Shown here piece after piece: positions 13,843-19,837 of a DNA stretch of 19,837 nucleotides. Made by a program: the position numbers and the translations under genes. A model generated the notes under the pieces. It worked only from the letters and a program-made list of their open reading frames with translations, made no database searches and was not told where the DNA came from. The DNA comes from Candidatus Pacearchaeota archaeon (GTDB taxonomy: Archaea; Nanobdellota; Nanobdellia; Pacearchaeales; GW2011-AR1), in the NCBI GenBank assembly GCA_017608985.1, contig JAFCEV010000006.1:1-19837 (forward strand), written 5' to 3'. How positions within the stretch are numbered: the first letter of the stretch is position 1; every line of letters starts with the position of its first letter.

Positions 13843-13872
13843 ATTTAAAAATCATTGGCTCTTTTTGATTTT

Positions 13873-14538
13873 ATGAAGATTGGAAGTATTGAACTAAAAT
13901 GGCTCGGACATGCTGGATTTTTGATTAAGGATTCCAAAACAATTTATATTGACCCCTATAATATTAAAGAAACTTCTGAAAAAGCAGACATAATTTTGCT
14001 GACGCACAGTCATTATGACCATTGCAGTGTCGCAGATGTTGAGAAAATTATTCAGGAAGGAACGAGAATTATTGCACCTGCAGATTGTCAAAGTAAGATA
14101 AACAAATTTGACATACCTTTTAAGATGGAGATTATAGAACCAGGCAAAGAGTTAGATATAGGAGATATCAAGATTTCTGCTCTTCCTGCTTATAATACTG
14201 ACAAGCATTTTCATCCAAAAGACGAAGGATGGGTGGGTTACCTAATTAAAATGGATAATGTTCTAGTTTATCATGCAGGTGATACAGATGTTATTCCTGA
14301 GATGCAAAAACTTACTGGTTTCAAACAGACAGAAAAAGAATTTGTTGCTCTGCTTCCTGTTGGAGGAAGATTTACTATGAGTGCAGAAGAAGCAGTTGAA
14401 GCTGCAAAAATAATAAAACCGACACTGGCGATTCCTATGCATTGGGGCAGTATTGTTGGAGCAGAAGATGATGCCAAGGAATTCAAGGAATTATGTGATG
14501 AAGAAGGGATAAAAGCAGAAATTCTTGAGAAGGAATAA
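13873..14538 (+). CDS. Metallo-beta-lactamase-fold metal-dependent hydrolase (UPF0173-like)
   Basis: A 221-residue protein starting MKIGSIELKWLGHAGFLI. The zinc-binding HxHxDH appears as THSHYDH (H45, H47, D49, H50), followed by an Asp in VYHAGDTDVIPEM and a late His in AIPMHWGSI. This arrangement matches the compact L-ascorbate-lactonase-like/UPF0173 hydrolases; the substrate is unknown. I prefer the ATG at 13873 because AATTTAAAAATC (13842-13853) gives a TATA box about 22-30 nt before it. An in-frame TTG at 13855 would add six residues. Confidence 0.85.
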   Translation: MKIGSIELKWLGHAGFLIKDSKTIYIDPYNIKETSEKADIILLTHSHYDHCSVADVEKIIQEGTRIIAPADCQSKINKFDIPFKMEIIEPGKELDIGDIKISALPAYNTDKHFHPKDEGWVGYLIKMDNVLVYHAGDTDVIPEMQKLTGFKQTEKEFVALLPVGGRFTMSAEEAVEAAKIIKPTLAIPMHWGSIVGAEDDAKEFKELCDEEGIKAEILEKE

Positions 14539-14568
14539 ATTCATAAAGTTTTTTTAAGTAAGGCTTTT

Positions 14569-14937
14569 ATGGTGGTGAGCATATTTGCAATTTCTTTTAT
14601 AGGACTTATAGCGGGGAATTATTGTAGGGACACTTCTTTTAATGTTTGTTGCTAAGATATTTGGGCAGAGAAATTTTTTATCCCATCTCTTAAAGTTGTA
14701 GTTATACTTTCTGTCATCGGTTTTTTAATAAGAAGTTTGATTTCTCTTGGAACTGTTCTAAATATAATTCTAGGTCTTGCTTTTATTGTATTTGAGATAT
14801 TTTTGATTAAAAAATTCTTTAATATTAAATGGGGAAAGGCAATTGGAATGTGGTTTGTATGGTTGGCATTTACAACTGTTTTAATAGTATTGTTTATTAT
14901 CCTTATGCGGGGTCTTGTTTCTACTGTTATTCAATAG
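14569..14937 (+). pseudogene. Membrane protein gene split by two compensating single-base shifts
   Basis: From ATG 14569 the frame gives MVVSIFAISFIGLIAG and then stops at TAA 14653-14655. The frame reached by dropping one G from the GGGG at 14613-14616 gives GIIVGTLLLMFVAKIFG. Adding one G to the GGG at 14663-14665 then returns to the first frame as AEKFFIPSLKVVVILSVIGF, LIRSLISLG and the rest, ending at TAG 14937. Repaired, the protein would be about 122 residues with three or four membrane helices. Either the gene is broken or the G-run lengths were misread. An intact 66-residue piece remains from 14737. No family is recognised. Confidence 0.6.
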
Positions 14938-15000
14938 GGGATTGAATCTATAAGCATTATACTATCATTGCTTAATTATTCATTATATTTTACCACCAAA

Positions 15001-15010
15001 ATTTATTTAA
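15001..15010 (+). promoter_or_regulatory. Likely TATA element of ftsZ
   Basis: ATTTATTTAA, placed about 160 nt before the ftsZ ATG, is the best TATA candidate. A start about 25-30 nt later would leave a leader of around 137 nt that begins at the first hairpin. Confidence 0.45.
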
Positions 15011-15035
15011 AGAAACAACTATTATTTTTTATAAT

Positions 15036-15159
15036 ATTCAACTTGGCGGAGTTGAATTATCTTGCATGCAAGAGGTTTTCTCCTCTCTTTAATATTAGTT
15101 GGAAGTAAATCAACTATATAAACTTTTCGTAGAAAAGTGGAGAGAAAAAGGAAAGGAGG
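15036..15159 (+). promoter_or_regulatory. Hairpin-rich ftsZ leader with consensus Shine-Dalgarno
   Basis: Five short stems follow one another: ATTCAAC/GTTGAAT (15036-15042, 15051-15057), the perfect palindrome CTTGCATGCAAG (15061-15072), AGAGG/CCTCT (15071-15075, 15082-15086), TAGTTG/CAACTA (15096-15101, 15111-15116) and ACTTTTC/GAAAAGT (15122-15128, 15132-15138). The SD GGAGG (15155-15159) is 7 nt before the ATG. The loop and 3' side of the third hairpin (TTTTCTCCTCTC) are complementary to the purine-rich SD region (GAGAAAA, AGGAG), so alternative pairing could hide the ribosome-binding site. Confidence 0.5.
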
Positions 15160-15166
15160 TTAAAAA

Positions 15167-16246
15167 ATGGTTTTGGATTTTGCAAAAGAAGCTATAGAAC
15201 ATACCTCAACCCATAGCATAAACTTTGATGAGTTAAGAGCAGGAAAAGCAAATATTAAGGTTATTGGTGTTGGAGGGATGGGATGCAATGCAATAACATG
15301 GCTTTTTAATAAAGGAATCAATGGAGCTTCTATTTATGGAGCAAATACAGATGCTCTTCATTTGAGTGTCACAAAAGCTGATGAAAAGGTGCTTATTGGA
15401 AAAGAGCTGACACGTGGTTTAGGTTGTGGTGGAAAACCTCAAAGAGGTAGAGAAGCTGCAAAAGAAGCTATAGTTGACCTAAAAAAAGCAGTTGGTGGAG
15501 CAGATATGGTTTTCATCATTGCTGGACAAGGTGGAGGAACAGGAACAGGTGCAGCACCTATCATTGCCCAACTTGCTAAAGAAACAGGAGCTGTTGTTAT
15601 AGGAGTTGTGACCATGCCTTTTGAATCAGAAAAAGCGAGAATTGATAAAGCTGAATTTGGATTGCAGGAGTTAAGAGAAGTTACTGACACATGCATTGTT
15701 CTTGACAATAACAGGCTTGTCGATATTGCAGGACAGCTGCCTATTGAACAGGCTTTTGCAGTTGCTAATGAACTTGTAAGCACTATGGTTAAGGGAATTG
15801 TTGAAACAATCACTCTTCCAAGTTTGATTAATTTGGATTATGCAGATGTTTCATCGATTATGAAAGACGGTGGTGTTTCTGTTATTGGTATTGGAGAAGC
15901 AGATACGCAGGATCGTGTTATGGAAGCTGTAAAGCAAGCCCTTACACATCCTCTACTTGACGTGGATTATAAAGGTGCTAGCGGAGCTTTAATACACATT
16001 ACTTGTGGACCTGACTTAAAATTAGAAGAATTTGATGTTATTGGAAGAACTGTCTCTGAAAATCTTAATCCAGAAGCACAGGTTATTATAGGAGCAAGAA
16101 TCAGTAAGGAATTTACCGGAAAGGTTCGTGTGATAACTATTATGACAGGAGTTTCATCTCCTTATGTGCTTGGAAAAAGTGTCGAGGAACATCCTCTTCC
16201 TGCATCAAAAGAACTATCTGATTTAGGGATAGAAGTCTGGAGATAA
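15167..16246 (+). CDS. ftsZ: Cell-division GTPase FtsZ
   Basis: A tubulin-like GTPase that forms the division ring. The 359-residue protein has a 25-residue N-terminal extension, then VIGVGGMGCNA (32-42), the tubulin signature GGGTGTG (122-128) in AGQGGGTGTGAAP, and the catalytic T7 loop NLDYAD (222-227). The residue before the signature is Gln rather than the more common Met or Leu. The C-terminal domain is full and the protein ends LGIEVWR, with only a short tail, as in many archaeal FtsZ. The start is fixed by a consensus SD 7 nt upstream. No other division gene is next to it. It is followed by a terminator hairpin. Confidence 0.97.
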   Translation: MVLDFAKEAIEHTSTHSINFDELRAGKANIKVIGVGGMGCNAITWLFNKGINGASIYGANTDALHLSVTKADEKVLIGKELTRGLGCGGKPQRGREAAKEAIVDLKKAVGGADMVFIIAGQGGGTGTGAAPIIAQLAKETGAVVIGVVTMPFESEKARIDKAEFGLQELREVTDTCIVLDNNRLVDIAGQLPIEQAFAVANELVSTMVKGIVETITLPSLINLDYADVSSIMKDGGVSVIGIGEADTQDRVMEAVKQALTHPLLDVDYKGASGALIHITCGPDLKLEEFDVIGRTVSENLNPEAQVIIGARISKEFTGKVRVITIMTGVSSPYVLGKSVEEHPLPASKELSDLGIEVWR

Positions 16247-16254
16247 TTTTTATT

Positions 16255-16279
16255 GGGGCTTTTGCCCCTTTATTTTTTA
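16255..16279 (+). terminator. Terminator-like hairpin after ftsZ
   Basis: GGGGC (16255-16259) and GCCCC (16264-16268) form a 5-bp GC stem around TTTT, followed by TTTATTTTTTAT. It begins 8 nt after the ftsZ stop. Archaeal termination mainly uses T-runs, so the hairpin may add 3'-end stability. Confidence 0.6.
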
Positions 16280-16361
16280 TAACTGATGAAACTTTAAGAA
16301 GGATTGAAGAAAAAGAAAAGATTTTTTGAGGCATTATAAAGGGCAATCTATTATCTTATGA

Positions 16362-16964
16362 TTAAATTTCCTCTTTGCTAGGTTTTTCCAAGAAAACCCC
16401 GGCTCTACTCCCCTCTGGTTTTCTTATTTTTTTCATCTTTTTCTGTTTGTATTCATTAAAATAAAGCAGGTTGTCCAAATCAATTTTTGCTTTTTTTGTT
16501 AAAGGTTTTTTAAATTCATAACCTATTGGAAAAACTGCCTCAATACTAACATCTTCAGGAATTTTTAATGCTGTTTTAATTTGTTCTTCTACAAAATGTC
16601 CGACCCAGCAAGTTGAGAGTCCTACTTCTTCTGTTTTTAACAAAAAATTTTGGATTGCAGCACCTGCCTGCTGTCTACAATATATGTATCCTCTTTCTTC
16701 GTAAGAATTAACTGTCCTTGCAATTTTTGAACAGACAACCACAACGTATTTTGCTTCTGAAATAAAATCCTGCTGGGCAGCCTGTGCAATTTTTTTAATT
16801 TTTATTTCATCATCTACAAGAATGAATTTCAGACTGAAAATGCCGCCTGCCATGGGAGCATATCTCATAACGTCAATGCACTCTATTATATCTCTCCAAT
16901 CTGGTTTTTTATTTTTGAATTTCCTCACGCTTCTCCGAGATTTGATTGCTTTGTCAAGTTCCAT
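16362..16964 (-). CDS. Nitroreductase-family FMN-dependent oxidoreductase
   Basis: A 200-residue protein. The N-terminal RRSVRKF (about 9-15) binds the FMN phosphate; YAPMAGGIFSLKFILV is the family's helix-strand segment, AGAAIQNFLLKTEEVGLSTC with WVGHF is the dimer-interface/FMN region, and IEAVFPIGYEFKKP is the conserved C-terminal strand. It probably acts as a dimeric NAD(P)H-dependent reductase; the substrate is unknown. The last 30 residues, rich in Lys, are extra to the core. A TATA box (minus-strand TTTATATATA, 16984-16993) lies 20-29 nt before the ATG at 16964. Confidence 0.87.
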   Translation of the reverse strand: MELDKAIKSRRSVRKFKNKKPDWRDIIECIDVMRYAPMAGGIFSLKFILVDDEIKIKKIAQAAQQDFISEAKYVVVVCSKIARTVNSYEERGYIYCRQQAGAAIQNFLLKTEEVGLSTCWVGHFVEEQIKTALKIPEDVSIEAVFPIGYEFKKPLTKKAKIDLDNLLYFNEYKQKKMKKIRKPEGSRAGVFLEKPSKEEI

Positions 16965-16983
16965 ACTTAGTTTTAGAAGTTAG

Positions 16984-17026
16984 TATATATAAATTTAAGG
17001 TTTTTTTCTTAGAAAGATATTTATAG
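16984..17026. promoter_or_regulatory. Divergent promoters of nitroreductase and glycosyltransferase
   Basis: Minus-strand TTTATATATA (16984-16993) serves the nitroreductase gene. AGAAAGA plus TATTTATAG (17011-17026) on the plus strand is a clear BRE/TATA pair 21-29 nt before the glycosyltransferase ATG at 17047. Confidence 0.6.
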
Positions 17027-17046
17027 GAAAAAACTTATTGATTTCT

Positions 17047-18504
17047 ATGATTAACTTACTTCGTAAAAATAAAGAGAAAGCAAGACAATTTAGAAAAGAT
17101 GAGATTCCTAAATTAAAATACGGCATGCTCCATTCTTTATTTGGAGATACAGAAGGAGTTTCAATTGTAATGAAACAAATTGAAGAAATTTTAAATAAAA
17201 AATTAAAAGTTCCTTTAAAAAATATTTATTATCTAATTGGAAAATCTAAAACAAAATCGAAAAGGATTACTGAGAATGAACTTCTATCTACAAAAAACGA
17301 AACTATGTTTTTAATCCGTAAAAATTATCCTGTGGGTTTCGGAGGCGAAAGTAGTGAGAAAATAGAAGAAACAATAAATAAAGCTAAAGAAGCAATAAAA
17401 AAATTTATAAGAAAAAACAGAATAGATGTTCTAATTTCACATAATTCTTCTCATCCTGTAAATTTTATTTCTTCTGTTGCTCTTAGCAGATATTATAGAG
17501 ATGAAATTTTACAAGGCAATAGAACTCCTAAGTATATTTTGTGGTGGCATGATTCTCATTTAGAAAGAAAAGATTTTTTGAATCCTCCGAGAGATGTTGA
17601 AAATTATTTACTTCAAGGAGTTCCGGGTCCTTTTGTGGAATATATCTTATTTATTAATAGTTTGCAATTTAAAGAAGCTAGAAAATATTTAAAGAAATTA
17701 GATTTGAGAGATCCTGGTTTTTATAAAAGAATTGAAACAAATCATGGAGTGATTTATAATACCACAGATATTTTTATAGAAAAATTTGGAGATTTACAAA
17801 CAGACAAATTTAATGAAAGCGTTGATACTTTTATGAGGGATTTTAAAATTGAAAGTTTGTTGGGAGAAAAAGAATTGAAACTTTCAGAAGTTTTGTTTTG
17901 TTTGCAGCATACAAGGATTATTGGAAGAAAAAGAATTGATTTTGCTCTTAAATTTTGTTACGAGTTATTAGAAAAACTTAGAAAAAAAGGAAGATATAAA
18001 GCTATTTATTTTTTGATTTCTGGCCAAGATCCTGATAAAAAGAAGAAAGAATTAGTTCGGTTAAATAAAGAATTACAAAAAGAATATGGTCATGAGAATT
18101 TATTTTTAGTTTTTGCAGAGGATTATTATGATAAAACAAAATTAACCTTTGAAGAATATCCAAAAGTTTTTGCAAAATTAAAAGCAATTTCTACTTATTT
18201 TAGTGAAGTTGAGGGATTTGGAAATAATTTATTAGAGGTTTTAGCTTCTGGTCTAATTCCTATTATATATACTTATCCGGTTTTTAAAAAAGACATTTCC
18301 CGGTGCGATTTTAAATTAATAGCTTTTAATAAATTTCAATTAAATTCTAAAAGAATTCAGGAAGTTGTTAATTTAATTTTTGATGAAGATAAAAGAAGGA
18401 ACTGGGTAAATCATAATTTAAGAGTCTTAAAAAAAGAATTTAATCATGACTTGATTGCTGTTAAACTTGTTCAGGCAATTACTTCTGAAAGAGGTCATAT
18501 CTAA
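17047..18504 (+). CDS. GT-B fold glycosyltransferase (GT4-like)
   Basis: A 485-residue soluble protein. The C-terminal half has the GT-B nucleotide-sugar signature E-x7-E: EGFGNNLLE (389-397) followed by VLASGLIPIIYTYPVF. The N-terminal part contains a glycine-rich GMLHSLFGDTEGVSIVMKQI typical of the acceptor domain loop, and LWWHDSHLERKDF resembles the helix-strand of the N-domain. It probably transfers a sugar to a lipid, protein or polysaccharide at the cell surface; the acceptor is unknown. I start it at ATG 17047, matched to the TATA box, rather than the in-frame TTG at 17038. Its stop overlaps the convergent mnmA stop by 4 nt. Confidence 0.8.
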   Translation: MINLLRKNKEKARQFRKDEIPKLKYGMLHSLFGDTEGVSIVMKQIEEILNKKLKVPLKNIYYLIGKSKTKSKRITENELLSTKNETMFLIRKNYPVGFGGESSEKIEETINKAKEAIKKFIRKNRIDVLISHNSSHPVNFISSVALSRYYRDEILQGNRTPKYILWWHDSHLERKDFLNPPRDVENYLLQGVPGPFVEYILFINSLQFKEARKYLKKLDLRDPGFYKRIETNHGVIYNTTDIFIEKFGDLQTDKFNESVDTFMRDFKIESLLGEKELKLSEVLFCLQHTRIIGRKRIDFALKFCYELLEKLRKKGRYKAIYFLISGQDPDKKKKELVRLNKELQKEYGHENLFLVFAEDYYDKTKLTFEEYPKVFAKLKAISTYFSEVEGFGNNLLEVLASGLIPIIYTYPVFKKDISRCDFKLIAFNKFQLNSKRIQEVVNLIFDEDKRRNWVNHNLRVLKKEFNHDLIAVKLVQAITSERGHI

Positions 18505-19616
18505 AATCTTATTTCTCCTCCTCCAAGGCATTTTTCTCCTTTGTATAATACAATCGCCTGTCCTTCGCTGATTCCTGTAATTGCTTTTTTTAAGATTACT
18601 TTAAATTGTTTTTTCTTTTTATTATAAATTATCTTGCTTGGAAGAAGTTCTCCGACATGTCGTATTCTTGAAAATATTTTTCTTGAAGATTTTTTAAATT
18701 CTTCTTTTTTATTTGATATGAGATATAGATTTTTTACAACGATTTCTTTTCTGAAATTTAGAGGATGATTTTTTGGAGCTGCAATGATTGTGTTTGTTTT
18801 TGGAATTTTTTTTGCAACATACCATCTTTCAACTTTTTCTTTTGAACCTCTTTTTATCTCAAATCCATATCTTGGGCCAAGACGCTGTCCAATTGTATAA
18901 TAGTATATTCCGTCATGCTCTCCTATTTTATTTCCTTTTGGATCAAGAACATCCCCTTTTTTTGGCTTTATTTTCTTTTTTAAAAAATCCTTGAGATTTA
19001 TTTTTCCTATGAAGCAGATTCCTGTTGTTCCTTTTTTATTATAATTTGGAAACTTGTTTTTTTTGGCTATTTTCCTGACTTGGATTTTTGTATATTCTCC
19101 TATTGGAAATAGAGCAGATTTTAGTTCGTTTTGTTTTATTCTGTAAAGAAAATAGGATTGATCCTTGGATTCATCTTTTGCTCTTAAAAGTTCATAAATC
19201 TTTTTGTTTTTTTTATTGGGCTTAATCCGGGCATAATGTCCTGTTGCTATGAGGTTTATGCCTCTTTTTTTTGCTTCTTTGAGCAATAAAGGAAATTTTA
19301 TTTTTTGGTTGCAGTCAATATCAGGATTAGGAGTAATTCCTTTTTTATATTTTTTAAACATCTCTTTAACAACTTCTTTTTTGTATTGTTTTTCAAAATC
19401 AAGGGTTATCAGAGGAATATCCAACATTGCCGCTATTTTTATTGCGAATTTTCTTTCTCCTCTCCAGGCACATTGATTTGTCAAAGGATCTTTTGTGTCT
19501 GACCAGTTTTTCATAAAAGCTCCTATTACTTCATATCCTTGTTTTTTTAGAAGAAGAGCAGCCACACTTGAATCAACTCCTCCTGACATTGCAACCAAGA
19601 TTTTTTGCTTTTTCAT
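18501..19616 (-). CDS. mnmA: tRNA-specific 2-thiouridylase MnmA (bacterial type)
   Basis: Adds sulfur to C2 of U34 in tRNAs for Glu, Gln and Lys. A PP-loop ATPase motif SGGVDSS (11-17) starts the protein. The two catalytic Cys are present: C102 in TPNPDIDCN and C201 in TGICFIGK. DESKDQSYFL (about 148-157) and the C-terminal domain with GPRYGF and GISEGQAIVLYKGEKCLGGG are standard. The length of 371 is normal. MnmA is a bacterial and organellar enzyme; most archaea use another route, so this is probably a transferred gene. It needs a sulfur donor system that is not seen in this window. The ATG at 19616 follows an AT-rich promoter region. Confidence 0.95.
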   Translation of the reverse strand: MKKQKILVAMSGGVDSSVAALLLKKQGYEVIGAFMKNWSDTKDPLTNQCAWRGERKFAIKIAAMLDIPLITLDFEKQYKKEVVKEMFKKYKKGITPNPDIDCNQKIKFPLLLKEAKKRGINLIATGHYARIKPNKKNKKIYELLRAKDESKDQSYFLYRIKQNELKSALFPIGEYTKIQVRKIAKKNKFPNYNKKGTTGICFIGKINLKDFLKKKIKPKKGDVLDPKGNKIGEHDGIYYYTIGQRLGPRYGFEIKRGSKEKVERWYVAKKIPKTNTIIAAPKNHPLNFRKEIVVKNLYLISNKKEEFKKSSRKIFSRIRHVGELLPSKIIYNKKKKQFKVILKKAITGISEGQAIVLYKGEKCLGGGEIRF

Positions 19617-19646
19617 AATTAATTTAGAAAAATATTAGTTAAAAAA

Positions 19647-19673
19647 GTTTAAAAATTAGAAGGAATTCTAATT
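19647..19673 (-). promoter_or_regulatory. mnmA promoter region with perfect 8-bp inverted repeat
   Basis: A TATA-like TTTTTAAAC (minus strand, 19647-19655) lies about 34 nt before mnmA. Touching it is a perfect inverted repeat AATTAGAA (19654-19661) / TTCTAATT (19666-19673) with spacer GGAA. It could be an operator over the BRE region, or a simple AT-rich palindrome. Confidence 0.4.
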
Positions 19674-19767
19674 GCTATTGTTGCAGCCATTATAGTTGAA
19701 CCACATTACATATATATTTTTGATTCCCGAACATTGCTCATCGAACCAGTTCTCGTTTTATTTTAAA
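19674..19767. other. Spacer between mnmA promoter and tRNA-Asn
   Basis: No ORF of useful size. On the minus strand, downstream of tRNA-Asn, short stems occur (CGTTT/AAACG and GAAC/GTTC), which might help end the tRNA transcript. Nothing else is recognised. Confidence 0.3.
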
Positions 19768-19837
19768 CGTCCTGGGTAGGACTCGAACCTACGACACCAT
19801 GGTAACTGCAATTAATAAAATCTAACAGCCATGCGCT
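19768..19837 (-). tRNA. tRNA-Asn (anticodon GUU), 3' part, intron-containing, cut by window edge
   Basis: Read on the minus strand from the window edge: AGCG (positions 23-26), anticodon stem CATGG, loop CT-GTT-A, intron, then A38, CCATG completing the stem, variable GTGTC, T-arm GTAGG TTCGAGT CCTAC, acceptor strand CCAGGAC and discriminator G73 (19768). The anticodon GUU and G73 both fit tRNA-Asn. The 5' acceptor strand, expected to be GTCCTGG, lies beyond the window. CCA is not encoded. Confidence 0.88.
19804..19822 (-). other. 19-nt intron of tRNA-Asn at position 37/38
   Basis: A clean bulge-helix-bulge is visible on the minus strand: CTGT pairs with GCAG (with one G-U), flanked by the 3-nt bulges TAG and TTA. 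Cutting after the second base of each bulge gives a 19-nt intron and a normal CTGTTAA loop. Confidence 0.8.

Noticed and set aside
16253..16324. Coding-like stretch after ftsZ (residues such as ITDETLRRIEEKEKIF)
   Set aside because: It has no start codon, runs through the terminator hairpin and stops at TGA. It may be a relic but cannot be assigned.
1..19837. CRISPR array, insertion sequence, rRNA or prophage
   Set aside because: No regularly spaced repeats, transposase motifs, rRNA sequence or phage genes were seen on either strand.

Overview
The window looks like part of the genome of a DPANN archaeon of the Pacearchaeota/Woesearchaeota kind. This is an inference from several visible traits. 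The DNA is strongly AT-rich, and most genes have TATA-like boxes about 22-30 nt before an ATG, as expected for leaderless archaeal mRNAs. GatD and GatE (the archaeal tRNA-Gln amidotransferase), archaeal/eukaryal-type ProRS and archaeal-type AsnRS are present. Both tRNA genes carry introns at the canonical 37/38 position. FtsZ and small one-helix membrane proteins complete the picture. Two enzymes, AspRS and MnmA, are of bacterial type, which suggests old transfer from bacteria.

Layout. 1-153: start of a small membrane protein (minus strand, cut by the window edge). 429-1469: DHH/DHHA1 phosphoesterase. 1470-1830: no large gene, but two tiny ORFs that begin MASKSD and MANKSD. 1831-4158 (minus): proS and a membrane-anchored HtrA-like protease. 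4211-4356: tRNA-Arg(UCG) with a 74-nt intron, followed by an amino-acid permease (4395-5543). 5621-7208: gatD and a small secreted/anchored protein. 7209-7589 (minus): DUF1003 membrane protein. 7705-8436: phosphoribosyltransferase-like protein behind a strong promoter with an inverted repeat. 8467-9978: gatE. 9991-10125: the relic of a RelE-type toxin. 10143-12802: aspS-asnS operon with an ATGA overlap. 12897-12974: a 25-residue acidic microprotein behind a consensus Shine-Dalgarno. 13042-14538: metallophosphoesterase and a beta-lactamase-fold hydrolase. 14569-14937: a membrane protein gene broken by two compensating single-base shifts in G runs. 15030-16279: ftsZ with a hairpin-rich leader and a terminator. 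16362-16964 (minus): nitroreductase. 17047-18504: GT-B glycosyltransferase. 18501-19616 (minus): mnmA. 19768-19837 (minus): 3' part of an intron-containing tRNA-Asn(GUU).

The dominant theme is translation fidelity and tRNA charging. GatD/GatE make Gln-tRNA(Gln); AspRS and AsnRS charge tRNA-Asp and tRNA-Asn directly; ProRS charges tRNA-Pro; MnmA thiolates U34 of tRNAs. The most striking observation is that AspRS (456 aa, bacterial type) and GatE (503 aa) both lack the GAD domain normally inserted in each. GatE also carries a 27-codon in-frame insertion bounded by a 14-bp direct repeat and built from inverted repeats, resembling an intragenic palindromic element.
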